DNA of 64,000 nt from Saccharibacillus deserti. GTDB lineage: Bacteria > Bacillota > Bacilli > Paenibacillales > Paenibacillaceae. The translations under genes and the position numbers were made by a program. The first letter of the stretch is position 1. Each line of letters begins with the position of its first letter. Shown piece by piece: positions 16,501-23,544 of this stretch. Below the pieces are notes generated by a model. The model was given only the letters and a program-made list of their open reading frames with translations. It had not been told where the DNA came from and made no database searches. The DNA is taken from the NCBI RefSeq assembly GCF_013618475.1, contig NZ_JABJVN010000008.1, forward strand, positions 1 through 64,000, read 5' to 3'.

Positions 16501-17991
16501 GGCCGGAATTTCAACGGTATACGTGTAACCGGTCGCAAGAGGTGCAGACGGGGTAATGGTCAGGACTTTGGTGCCCCCTCCCGTAATCCGTCCCGAATTC
16601 ATAGATACGGCTTCTGTAATTCCGTCGCTTCGGCGGATCTGGAGTTCGCCGGCTCCGCTGTTCGGATACACATTACGGCTGAATGTCAGCTGCAGCGCGG
16701 ATCCGGCCGTTACGCCTGTCGCTCCCGCCGGCGGCGTAAGCGCGGACAAGGCAAGCGCATCTCCCGTCGTCGTGAACGTCCATTCCCGCGAAGTCGCAAT
16801 CCCGGCAAACGGAGTCCCGTCCAGATCCCGGAACGTATCCGGATCGGCCAGCACATAATAGGTGACTCCCCGTTCGAGACCCTTGTAAGGAGCTGATGCG
16901 GTTCTGCCCGTTTCGCTGTCCAGGGTAAAAGCGCTTGGCGCCAGCGTCTGCATCAGCTTGCCGTCGTTCAAACGATAAATCGATACGCCGCCTTTATTCG
17001 GCTGCGCTTCCGTACCTGCATTTGCCGTTACCGGTTCGCTGAATTGAATAGACAGCTTGCCTTCCGTTGCTCCGCCCGCCAGTCCGTTTTGCGGACTTTG
17101 GGTTTGAATGGTTGGCGGCACGTTATCGGACGATTGCATCCGGAACGTCCAATCTACGGCTTTGGGATACAGTCGTCCCGACAAATCCGTAAACACATTG
17201 GCATCGATATGCGCACGATAGCGAATCCCGGGCTTTAAGACATCGGCTCCCGGCTTGATCGAGACATTGGCGGTGCCTAATCCGCGTACCTTCTCCGACA
17301 GGACGGGAATCTTCACCGTACTGCCGGCCGGCAGTGCAGGATCGTCGGCGGTCAAGACAATATCGCCTTCCGTCGCCGCTACCGCTTCCGTAAACGTCAA
17401 TCCCAACGTCACATCGTTCTTCACTCCGATTGTGCCGTTGGCCGGGCTGACGGCAGTCAGCTCGGGATCCGTCGTATCCGCTTCTGCTCCTGTCTTGAAC
17501 GTCCACGCACTTCCGCTTGTGATCCCCGACCAAGCTTTGGCGGTCATTTCCTGCTGCGTTTCCATCTCCGTCAACACAGGAATCAGCAGGTCCGTATCTG
17601 CCAACAGATAATAACCGGTATCCGGTTCAAGCTTCAATTGGTTGGTAGGGACGACGACTTGAGTGCCATCCGTTTGGAACTGAAGCTCTTTGCCTTTAAT
17701 GCTGCGTACAATCGTATTGTCGCTTTGTTTTTTCAAAATAAAGCTTTTTTCCGCTGCGCCGTCGGCCAACTTCACCGCACGGTCAAAAGTCAGCAAAAAG
17801 CCGGGTGTCAATGAAACGTTGAGCGATCTGCTGGCAGGCGAAAACGTTTTGACCAAAGCTTCCGCTTCCGTTTCCGCCGAGGCCGCCGCCGTATAGCCTT
17901 CGCGATCACCGGTAAAAGTGCCCAGCGCTGCCGGTGCAGCCAACTGAACCAGCATCAGGGATATTAGTCCCCATGCGATTTTGTTCTTCAT
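13555..17991 (-). CDS. large SLH-anchored surface protein with Ig-like (Big_5) and SwmB-type repeats
   Basis: A 1478-residue exported, wall-attached protein of unknown ligand. A signal peptide (MKNKIAWGLISLMLVQLAAP) is followed by about four Big_5-type domains (about 175-630), each with an SPANG/NPADRSTG opening and a WTF or WNF closing strand. Four SwmB-like repeats follow (about 640-1060), each with a VxVxYxP strand and a DxxGN/LxD loop. A unique domain (about 1065-1280) precedes three SLH domains at the C-terminus (ITRGEFAELITRGL, ITREEMAIMMIRAL, ATKSEAVVMLARTL). C-terminal SLH places it on the pyruvylated wall polymer. A sigma-D-like promoter precedes it and a strong terminator follows. 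Confidence 0.9.
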   Translation of the reverse strand: MKNKIAWGLISLMLVQLAAPAALGTFTGDREGYTAAASAETEAEALVKTFSPASRSLNVSLTPGFLLTFDRAVKLADGAAEKSFILKKQSDNTIVRSIKGKELQFQTDGTQVVVPTNQLKLEPDTGYYLLADTDLLIPVLTEMETQQEMTAKAWSGITSGSAWTFKTGAEADTTDPELTAVSPANGTIGVKNDVTLGLTFTEAVAATEGDIVLTADDPALPAGSTVKIPVLSEKVRGLGTANVSIKPGADVLKPGIRYRAHIDANVFTDLSGRLYPKAVDWTFRMQSSDNVPPTIQTQSPQNGLAGGATEGKLSIQFSEPVTANAGTEAQPNKGGVSIYRLNDGKLMQTLAPSAFTLDSETGRTASAPYKGLERGVTYYVLADPDTFRDLDGTPFAGIATSREWTFTTTGDALALSALTPPAGATGVTAGSALQLTFSRNVYPNSGAGELQIRRSDGITEAVSMNSGRITGGGTKVLTITPSAPLATGYTYTVEIPAGLLADAEGNLYPKTGQPLTWNFSTTANNTLLQLASINPADRSTGISLDTKPVLRFNRSVSLSGTGITLYRSGGAKVESEVTVNTANTTEVVIAPKEKLAPGTFYYIDVENGAVHDRVNTGITFAGLKGSTSWSFQTSSSDNVLPVIQAAKLDSPTLIRLAYNKQLDSAQTPLLASYTVFVNGEKRTPGSAYISGDSVYIRLDTGVAVGQDVKVSYDPAVRPLIDTKGNAAAALSSYAVTNSIDSALPKPKDGNVYGSMVTLIFENSLRTPSAQAYGQFSVTADGRTYEVSSMSGSSQALLLYLNAAVPDGAVVKVNYKPNGAPLQDDRGQNISAFSDFNVRNLMDTRPPEFTHAELAGTELVLNYNESLRTDGVPMNSQFSVLSNGTPVYVNSVKIEGSKVRLTLASSLIANGNITVSYVPGTLKLTDLNSNAAGYLNLQPVDAASGTSGIRTATGKGAQIAVAFTGSLFTPDEAAYKQFSVTADNNAIEVLSSSFAGSTLTLKLGTELRAGQTVTLSYMAGGNPLKNVSGTQVIGFNRMAVQNLTGTAGTAEGQTAPEAGGGTVLPASDFGKEMLILERAAAASSDTASTFNTNTHRYTLLAPALKQALESAHTRSAKNGAVVFEVPEAETAGIVSVPVQTLREAYAQHNGLSFAVRFKDMVYELPLSSLSSLSAGTEMLNIQIESMPTASVGRTVTMLSDANAQMLTNPVDIRVTTGTTSGVSTVSEEAGVRGIYRMKLNVNAPASRTAVVYFDANATAPTFVPSKSSSQTAGMLLTGSFAGSRTLIPVNSTITVAGANGHWSQGIVNEMGAKYVLSPTLTGAFLPKANITRGEFAELITRGLGLSSDAVSASVFSDIGYSKVPIGAIGAAVKAEIVTGYPNGTFRPGDSITREEMAIMMIRALNYAGTSVTLNGSPAQALSAFKDKAQIKYTDEAAKAVQAGIIEGSSGGRFNPKGNATKSEAVVMLARTLQKAGYVN

Positions 17992-18017
17992 TACTCGATC
18001 TCTCCCCCCGGATTCCT

Positions 18018-18036
18018 AAAAAAGACAGTCTTTTTT
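18018..18036. repeat. A/T-rich palindrome before the 1478-residue SLH gene
   Basis: AAAAAAGAC-A-GTCTTTTTT, nine-base arms around one base. It lies in the leader just after the predicted -10. It could be an operator or a weak hairpin; no role is known. Confidence 0.5.
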
Positions 18037-18064
18037 ATATCGGAAAGAGGGAATAAAATGATTA
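18037..18064 (-). promoter_or_regulatory. possible sigma-D promoter of the 1478-residue SLH protein
   Basis: The minus strand reads TAAT-N16-TCCGATAT, with the same spacing and -10 as the yvyF site. If real, it would place a surface protein in the motility regulon, much as autolysins are in B. subtilis. Confidence 0.4.
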
Positions 18065-18094
18065 GCCGGGTAAGCGGGCAAAAAAGATCCTATG

Positions 18095-18123
18095 CAAAAA
18101 AGACCTCCCTTCGAGGGAGGCCT
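18095..18123 (-). terminator. intrinsic terminator of metK
   Basis: On the minus strand GGCCTCCCT-CGA-AGGGAGGTC is followed by six T residues, 36 bp after the metK stop. Confidence 0.9.
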
Positions 18124-18159
18124 TAATGAAAGGGCAATCTTTGAAGCTGACGTTTGAAT

Positions 18160-19362
18160 TTATGCGCCAGCCTGGTTCTTCAAGTCTTCCGCCTTGTCCG
18201 TGCGTTCCCAGGGAAGATCGACGTCCGTACGGCCGAAGTGACCGTAAGCGGCTGTCTGCTTGTAGATCGGGCGGCGAAGATCCAGCATACGAATAATACC
18301 GGTCGGACGCAGATCGAAATTGTCGCGTACAAGCTTCACCAACGTTTCCTCGCTGACTTTGCCTGTTCCGTAGGTGTCTACACTGATTGATACGGGATTG
18401 GCTACCCCGATCGCATAAGCGAGTTGAATCTCGCACTTGTCGGCCAGGCCGGCCGCGACCAGATTCTTCGCTACATAGCGGGCGGCATAGGCCGCGGAAC
18501 GGTCGACTTTCGTCGGATCTTTGCCCGAGAAAGCCCCGCCGCCATGACGCGCATAGCCGCCATAGGTATCGACAATAATCTTTCGGCCGGTCAGGCCGGC
18601 ATCGCCCTGCGGTCCGCCGATGACGAATCGACCGGTTGGATTGATGAAATACTGCGTGGATTCATCCAGCAGTTCGGCCGGTACAACCGGCGCAATCACA
18701 TGTTCTTTGATATCCCGCTGAATTTGCTCCAGTGTGATTTCTTCGGCATGCTGCGTGGATACCACGATCGCATCCACACGAACAGGCTTGTCTCCGTCAT
18801 ATTCCACCGTAACCTGCGTTTTGCCGTCCGGGCGCAGGTACTCCAGCGTTCCGTTTTTGCGCACTTCCGCCAAACGGCGGGCAATACGGTGCGAAAGAGC
18901 AATCGGAAGCGGCATCAGTTCCGGCGTCTCGTTCGAAGCAAAACCGAACATGAGCCCCTGGTCGCCGGCTCCGATATTTTCCGTCTCAAGCTTCATTTGC
19001 TCGGGATCACGTGTTTCCAAAGCCGAGTTAACCCCTTGAGCAATATCCGCCGACTGCTCATTAAGCGACGTCAGCACGGCACAGGTATTATAATCGAATC
19101 CGTATTTGGCACGGGTATATCCGATATCTTTGATCGTATTGCGAACGATCGCAGGGATATCGACATACTCCGATTTAGTGCTGATTTCACCGATGACCAG
19201 TACCAGACCGGTTGCCACCGCAACCTCGCAAGCGACCCGCGCATTCGGATCATTTACCAAAAATGCGTCCAATACCGCATCGGAAATTTGGTCACAGATC
19301 TTATCCGGGTGACCTTCCGTTACGGATTCGGATGTAAACAAACGCCGTCCTTGAAGAGACAT
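18160..19362 (-). CDS. metK: S-adenosylmethionine synthetase
   Basis: A 400-residue cytoplasmic enzyme making SAM from methionine and ATP. Hallmarks are [20 protein letters not shown] at the N-terminus, [12 protein letters not shown] (ATP-binding hexapeptide region) and [19 protein letters not shown] (Gly-rich phosphate loop). The ATG at 19362 follows AGGGAGGT by 9 nt; upstream in-frame codons lack a ribosome site. Length is normal. A clear sigma-A promoter (19464-19492) gives a leader of about 95 nt. That leader has a terminator-like hairpin and is too short for an S-box (SAM-I) riboswitch. Confidence 0.97.
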   Translation of the reverse strand: MSLQGRRLFTSESVTEGHPDKICDQISDAVLDAFLVNDPNARVACEVAVATGLVLVIGEISTKSEYVDIPAIVRNTIKDIGYTRAKYGFDYNTCAVLTSLNEQSADIAQGVNSALETRDPEQMKLETENIGAGDQGLMFGFASNETPELMPLPIALSHRIARRLAEVRKNGTLEYLRPDGKTQVTVEYDGDKPVRVDAIVVSTQHAEEITLEQIQRDIKEHVIAPVVPAELLDESTQYFINPTGRFVIGGPQGDAGLTGRKIIVDTYGGYARHGGGAFSGKDPTKVDRSAAYAARYVAKNLVAAGLADKCEIQLAYAIGVANPVSISVDTYGTGKVSEETLVKLVRDNFDLRPTGIIRMLDLRRPIYKQTAAYGHFGRTDVDLPWERTDKAEDLKNQAGA

Positions 19363-19409
19363 AAGCGTGTACCTCCCTAAGTTCCATTTCAAAATTTCCC
19401 GTATACAAA

Positions 19410-19443
19410 AAACGAACCTTTTCCTTAGATCGGGAAAGGTCAA
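19410..19443 (-). promoter_or_regulatory. terminator-like hairpin in the metK leader
   Basis: On the minus strand ACCTTTCC and GGaAAAGGT pair across a 7-nt loop and are followed by TCGTTTTTT. It sits within the 5' leader, upstream of the Shine-Dalgarno. No S-box, SMK-box or T-box core was recognised around it. Confidence 0.5.
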
Positions 19444-19463
19444 TGATTCCATCCTCGCTTGTA

Positions 19464-19492
19464 ATCGTAGCGGATCGGAAGGGAAGTGTCAA
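19464..19492 (-). promoter_or_regulatory. sigma-A promoter of metK
   Basis: The minus strand reads TTGACA (19492-19487), 17 nt, TACGAT (19469-19464). The -35 is perfect. It abuts the T-tract of the S-layer gene terminator. Confidence 0.85.
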
Positions 19493-19493
19493 A

Positions 19494-19530
19494 TAAAACA
19501 AAAAAAGAAGCCCCCTCGTCAGGGGGCTTC
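19494..19530 (-). terminator. intrinsic terminator of the S-layer gene
   Basis: On the minus strand GAAGCCCCCT-GACG-AGGGGGCTTC is followed by seven T residues and TTTT again, 22 bp after the stop. This is a very stable stem, as expected after a highly expressed gene. Confidence 0.95.
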
Positions 19531-19552
19531 TTTCAATGATGATTAGAAATTA

Positions 19553-22471
19553 TTATTGGAAAGCGCGTGTTACGAAAGGTCCTTGAGCTGCTGCAACGTT
19601 GCCAGTAGCATCTTTCAGGTACACTGCGTTTGCACGAACCGCTACGGAGAATTGACGTCCAGCTACGTCTGCATCAAGTACGATGTTTACGTAAGCGGAA
19701 GCTGTCGCTGTAGCAGGTACTACTGTAGTAGTGTAATCTTGAGGACTTACACGATCTCCAGTAACTGTGTTAAGAACGATCAGGTCTTCAGCAATCAGTC
19801 CAGCGTTAGTTGCGGACAGATTTTCCGAGAATGGAAGCTGAATTCCAGCTGCTGTGTAAACCAGGCTCGTTACAGTAGTCGGAACCTTAGGTGCAACAGC
19901 ATCTGTTGCAGTTACAGGAGTAGCACTAGCTGCAGCTGCAATACCCGAAACTGTTTGGATGCGTGTAGGATCAGCTACGTTAACAGTAACGTTGCTGTTT
20001 GTACCCAGGTTAGCTGTAGTCAGAGTTACCGTATTACCGCTAACCGTTACTCCGCTAACTGTTGTTCCTGTTACTGCGAATGCGTTAGTGCTAGCATTTT
20101 CGATAGCTTGATTGAATGTTACTTCAATCGTGTTTTCGTTAGTTTGCTTAACGCCAGTGATTGTAGCAGAAGCCGTAATTACGACCGGCAGAGCAGTTCC
20201 TGCATTTTCAATCAGGTTGTCGCCAGCATCTTCCAAACCGATCAGGCTGATTTGTGTTACGTAAGTTGTATTTGCAACAACTGGAGTAACTGCGCCTACT
20301 TTTGCCGGTTGGTTGTTGATTGTGGAAGGCAGTGTGATTACTACCGACTTGTAATCGTTAGCGATACGGATGTTCGACGTGCTAGGCAGTCTAACTTGTC
20401 CGCCACCATTAGCCAATGTCAGCAGGTAGTTGTTAGGATCGGACAGAGTTGTAGGATCCATAGCTTCGTTGAACGAAATAGTGATCGTGCTGTTTGCTGT
20501 AGTCGAGTTTACGCCGTAAACATCGCCCGATACCTTAGGTCTAACTGTATCGCCTACGGAGAAGTTAGCTTTGTAAGGCTCGATTGTGTTTTGCAGCAGA
20601 GTCGTATCTTTAACGCCGGAGACGTTCAGTGTGTACGAACCGGAAGCAAGGTTGTCGTTCACAAAGTTTACAGTTGCAGTAGTGCCAGCTGCATCCAAGC
20701 TCACCAGTTCAACAGGTTGAACCGTACCGCTTGCATTTGTGATTACGAAGCTGCCGTTAGCAGGCAGTTGTACTTTTTTGCTGAATTTAACAGTCAGCGT
20801 ATCGTCGTTTGTGTTGTTGAACTTAACTTCAGTTACAACAGGACGAGTTTGGTCAACTGTTGCGTTCACTGTGAATTGCTTCACTGTGTTCACGTTGCCC
20901 GAGTAGTCGCTTACGCTGTCGATGAACAGTGTAGTTGCGGCTGCTGGAAGGCGATCAGCTTCGTTGAAAGTAATTTCGTATTTGTTGCCCGAAATTTGTT
21001 TTACGCTGTTAGCATAGTGGTTAGTCGTACCGGATACCCAGTAGAAGTCAGTTCTTGCTACTGTATTCATATCCACATCTTCATTGAAAGTGATTACTGC
21101 TTTTTCCAATGTAGCTTGGATTTCAGTTACTGTAGGACCTTCAGTGTCTACTGCAACTGTGAATTCGTTAGTTCCGCTCAACGATTTCAGGCCAGCATAG
21201 TCAGTTACGAGCGAAGAAGTCAGAGTGTGCGTTCCAACTGGGAATGCAGTGTAAGGACGCAGGATAACTTCACGATCGTTACCAGCTTTTGCTACCGAAC
21301 CTACGAATGCAACACCGTTAACTTGGAAGTTGTTGGAGTTTACAACGTCTACTGGCTCGGAGAAGGTTACTTTAACTGCTTTTGTTCCCAGGCCTTTAAC
21401 GGCTTGGACAGTAGGCAGAACGTTGTCCAGAGGACGGAACGTCAGGCTAGCTGTAGGCAGTGTAGTCGTACCGGCAGTAACACCAGTAACTGTGACTGTG
21501 TAATCGTTTTGGTTGACGAATTTAACTCCGTCTTTCAGTGTCAGGCGAACAACGTTGCTGCCTTCGAGCAGGTCAGCGGACTCAACAGCGTCCGAAGCCA
21601 ACGAAGTAATCGCGTATTTGCCAGCATCTTCTGCAGTCAATGCGTTAACTTCACCGTTGAACGTTACGTCAACTTCTTTGAGGTTAGTTGCTGCTGCTGC
21701 AGTTGCTGCAGTTGCAGTAGTAACTTTCCAAGTTACGCTTTCGCTGTACTCTTTGCCAGCGTAAGTGAATGTTACTGTTGTGGCTACGTTAGGCTTAAGA
21801 GCAGTAGCAGGTTTAACTGTTACTTTCTCGCCGTTAACCAGTGTGAACACTACAGTTGCGCCGTTGTCTGTTACTTCATAAGAAGTTACAGCCGGTTTAA
21901 CTACTGCAGTTTGGTAAGCGTAAGCCGTGTCAACCAGCAGGCCGCGAGTTGCAGCTGCCGAGAAGTTAGCTGTTCCGCTTACGAGGCCAGCGTTGATTGC
22001 TGCTTGTACTTCACCTTTAGCCCAAGCCGATGCTGTGTTGTTGATTCCTGTAGTAGGAATTTCCAGCTTAGCTGCGCGTACCAGTGTAGCCGCCATTTCT
22101 TGAACGGTTACTTTACCGTTCGGGTTGAACAGTTTTTTAGCTCCAGTTGTTGTACCTTTCATGTAGCCGGCTTTAGTTACGGCTTCCACGTAAGATTTGT
22201 ACCAAGCGTTCGCATAGTTTTTGTCCTGGTAAGAGTTAGTACCAGTAGCCGTAGTGTCAAGGTTAGTGAGCAGAGCTACGACTTTTGCGAATTCCGCGCG
22301 AGTCATGTCTTTGTCCAGGTAAGCTTGGCCGTTAGGGTAACCAGCGAAGATTCCTTGAGTTACCAGTGCGTCATACTTTTCTTGCGTAGTCATTGTTGCT
22401 GCGGAGCTGACCGAAGCGAACATCGAGAGAGCCATAGCCGTAGAAAGGGCCAGGGATACAATTTTCTTCAT
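19553..22471 (-). CDS. S-layer protein with N-terminal SLH domains (probable major S-layer subunit)
   Basis: A 972-residue exported protein. The signal peptide starts MKKIVSLALSTAMALSMF, with cleavage near SVSSA-ATM. Three SLH domains occupy about residues 30-190 (GIFAGYPNGQAYLDKDMTRA is the clearest; NPNGKVTVQEMAATLVRA follows). The rest is a chain of Ig-like domains rich in Thr, Val, Asn and Ala, with almost no Cys. Codon use is unlike its neighbours (heavy GTT/GTA, ACT and GCT), as in very highly expressed genes. The ATG at 22471 has AAGGAGGAG upstream. A second in-frame ATG at 22549 also has a ribosome site and would add 26 residues. SLH domains bind pyruvylated wall polymer; csaB is nearby. 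Confidence 0.92.
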   Translation of the reverse strand: MKKIVSLALSTAMALSMFASVSSAATMTTQEKYDALVTQGIFAGYPNGQAYLDKDMTRAEFAKVVALLTNLDTTATGTNSYQDKNYANAWYKSYVEAVTKAGYMKGTTTGAKKLFNPNGKVTVQEMAATLVRAAKLEIPTTGINNTASAWAKGEVQAAINAGLVSGTANFSAAATRGLLVDTAYAYQTAVVKPAVTSYEVTDNGATVVFTLVNGEKVTVKPATALKPNVATTVTFTYAGKEYSESVTWKVTTATAATAAAATNLKEVDVTFNGEVNALTAEDAGKYAITSLASDAVESADLLEGSNVVRLTLKDGVKFVNQNDYTVTVTGVTAGTTTLPTASLTFRPLDNVLPTVQAVKGLGTKAVKVTFSEPVDVVNSNNFQVNGVAFVGSVAKAGNDREVILRPYTAFPVGTHTLTSSLVTDYAGLKSLSGTNEFTVAVDTEGPTVTEIQATLEKAVITFNEDVDMNTVARTDFYWVSGTTNHYANSVKQISGNKYEITFNEADRLPAAATTLFIDSVSDYSGNVNTVKQFTVNATVDQTRPVVTEVKFNNTNDDTLTVKFSKKVQLPANGSFVITNASGTVQPVELVSLDAAGTTATVNFVNDNLASGSYTLNVSGVKDTTLLQNTIEPYKANFSVGDTVRPKVSGDVYGVNSTTANSTITISFNEAMDPTTLSDPNNYLLTLANGGGQVRLPSTSNIRIANDYKSVVITLPSTINNQPAKVGAVTPVVANTTYVTQISLIGLEDAGDNLIENAGTALPVVITASATITGVKQTNENTIEVTFNQAIENASTNAFAVTGTTVSGVTVSGNTVTLTTANLGTNSNVTVNVADPTRIQTVSGIAAAASATPVTATDAVAPKVPTTVTSLVYTAAGIQLPFSENLSATNAGLIAEDLIVLNTVTGDRVSPQDYTTTVVPATATASAYVNIVLDADVAGRQFSVAVRANAVYLKDATGNVAAAQGPFVTRAFQ

Positions 22472-22549
22472 ACCTTTGTGTTCTCCTCCTTGGAGTGTAA
22501 CTGTGTTTTTTTTGTCTGTAGTTGGTTCGCATTCGCTCATGTTACTCAT
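22472..22549 (-). promoter_or_regulatory. tandem in-frame start region of the S-layer gene
   Basis: The upstream ATG at 22549 is preceded by AAAGGGGGT about 11 nt away. It reads in frame for 26 codons (MSNMSECEPTTDKK and so on) into the MKKIVS signal peptide, which has its own AAGGAGGAG 11 nt before ATG 22471. Both sites look usable. Tandem starts are known for a Brevibacillus wall-protein gene. Confidence 0.6.
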
Positions 22550-22601
22550 TAGCTGATTGCACCCCCTTTCCAGAGTTGAGCAGGTTTAAGTATAAATGAG
22601 G

Positions 22602-22621
22602 TCTGTGACGGGTATCACAGA
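22602..22621 (-). repeat. leader hairpin of the S-layer mRNA
   Basis: TCTGTGA-TACCCG-TCACAGA on the minus strand: seven-base perfect arms and a 6-nt loop, about 55 nt before the upstream start. There is no T-run, so it is not a terminator. It may protect the mRNA 5' region. Confidence 0.55.
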
Positions 22622-22686
22622 AACTTAAAAACGATGGTGTCGGATAAGTAAGCCCAAAACAAAGGATGCCCAATCCCGCTTCCCGT

Positions 22687-22715
22687 ATTATACATTGGTC
22701 GCTAACCCTCGTAAA
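22687..22715 (-). promoter_or_regulatory. sigma-A promoter P1 of the S-layer gene
   Basis: The minus strand reads TTTACG-N17-TATAAT with a consensus -10. It gives a leader of about 210 nt to the ATG at 22471, long leaders being usual for S-layer genes. Confidence 0.7.
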
Positions 22716-22880
22716 GTCCAATTTCGCACAAGCGCACACAACTTTACGGATTTACGGCCAAAGTTTGGAAAACCAGGAGTTTTAACCGCCTTGTTTTGAC
22801 ACTCAATGACTTAGACGCAATAGGTTACAAAAAAGTTGCGATCTTTTAAAAGTTTTTTTTCGTTTTTTTTGAAGCTGTCT

Positions 22881-22909
22881 ATAAAACGAATAAACGAACT
22901 CCATTTCAA
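22881..22909 (-). promoter_or_regulatory. possible second promoter P2 of the S-layer gene
   Basis: The minus strand reads TTGAAA-N17-TTTTAT about 195 bp upstream of P1. The remaining AT-rich gap (22550-22950) contains no open frame of note. Confidence 0.4.
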
Positions 22910-22955
22910 GCCTGCCTACTTTTTTACTTAAACCTTCCATCGTCTCTATAAACGC

Positions 22956-22981
22956 AAAAAGCGCCGAAGCCGGCGCTTTTT
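22956..22981. terminator. bidirectional intrinsic terminator
   Basis: AAAAAGCGCCG-AAGC-CGGCGCTTTTT, a perfect 11-base stem with T-runs on both strands, 34 bp after the stop of the small coiled-coil protein gene. Confidence 0.9.
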
Positions 22982-23015
22982 ACAATTTCTATACCCCATA
23001 GAAGATTTCCGGCGT

Positions 23016-23366
23016 TTATCGGATACGAAGCGCCAGCTGAATGATTCTTGCCCGCATCTGCGGATCGGAGTCGAGCTTCTCGTACATTTCGTCGATCGGC
23101 CTTTTGTTGTCTTTGTAAGTTTTGTCATGCTTGATCGTGGAATGGGACCAGGAGATCAATTCGTTCTCCGCTTCGGCCAGCTCGTTGAAGGCATCATGGA
23201 ATCCGGTCTCCAACACAAGCTTTTCCATGATCTCCTGTTCAACTTCCTGTTCCTTCTGCTCTTCCGCTACGCGAGCTTCCAATACCTTGGAACGCTCTTC
23301 GAATTTCGTTTTGGCCTTCATATAATCAATCTGAGCTTTCGACTTAATCGGTTTCATCGTACCCAT
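23016..23366 (-). CDS. small coiled-coil protein of unknown function
   Basis: A 116-residue cytoplasmic protein without signal peptide or membrane segment. It is highly charged (Lys/Glu), with a long predicted helix (KFEERSKVLEARVAEEQKEQ onward) and a C-terminal segment ending DPQMRARIIQLALRIR. I do not recognise the family. The ATG at 23366 has GAGGGTGA just upstream. The gene stands alone between two SLH protein genes, with terminators on both sides, so it is a single-gene transcript. Its coding character (charged, no stops, ribosome site, own terminator) supports a real gene. Confidence 0.75.
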   Translation of the reverse strand: MGTMKPIKSKAQIDYMKAKTKFEERSKVLEARVAEEQKEQEVEQEIMEKLVLETGFHDAFNELAEAENELISWSHSTIKHDKTYKDNKRPIDEMYEKLDSDPQMRARIIQLALRIR

Positions 23367-23469
23367 ATTCACCCTCACAGATAGTATTGTTATTCGCTAT
23401 TTTAACGTAAAACGCTTCAAATTACAAAAACCATTTTGGACAATGTTTCCACGGAAGCCCGCCGGCATG

Positions 23470-23512
23470 AAAAAGAACGAAGCGCCTCCAAAGTATAGAG
23501 ACGCTCCGTTCC
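23470..23512 (-). terminator. intrinsic terminator of the 1191-residue SLH gene
   Basis: On the minus strand GAACGgAGCGtC pairs with GGCGCTtCGTTC across a loop of about 14 nt and is followed by TTTTT, about 30 bp after the stop. Confidence 0.75.
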
Positions 23513-23544
23513 TTGATTTAGTTGCGTTTATTCCGATTTACGGT

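Noticed and set aside
18001-19560. SAM (S-box) riboswitch upstream of metK or the neighbouring genes
   Set aside because: None of the conserved S-box core segments were seen on either strand, and the leader is too short.
22472-22549. Leader peptide attenuator before the S-layer gene
   Set aside because: The upstream frame has no stop and fuses in frame to the signal peptide, so it is an alternative start rather than a separate leader peptide.
19556-22552. Open frame of 998 codons on the plus strand across the whole S-layer gene
   Set aside because: It mirrors the S-layer gene codon for codon in the opposite register. The strong codon bias of that gene avoids TTA, CTA and TCA, which would be stops on the other strand. 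The predicted protein is Cys/Ser/Arg-rich without any domain, and no ribosome site precedes it.
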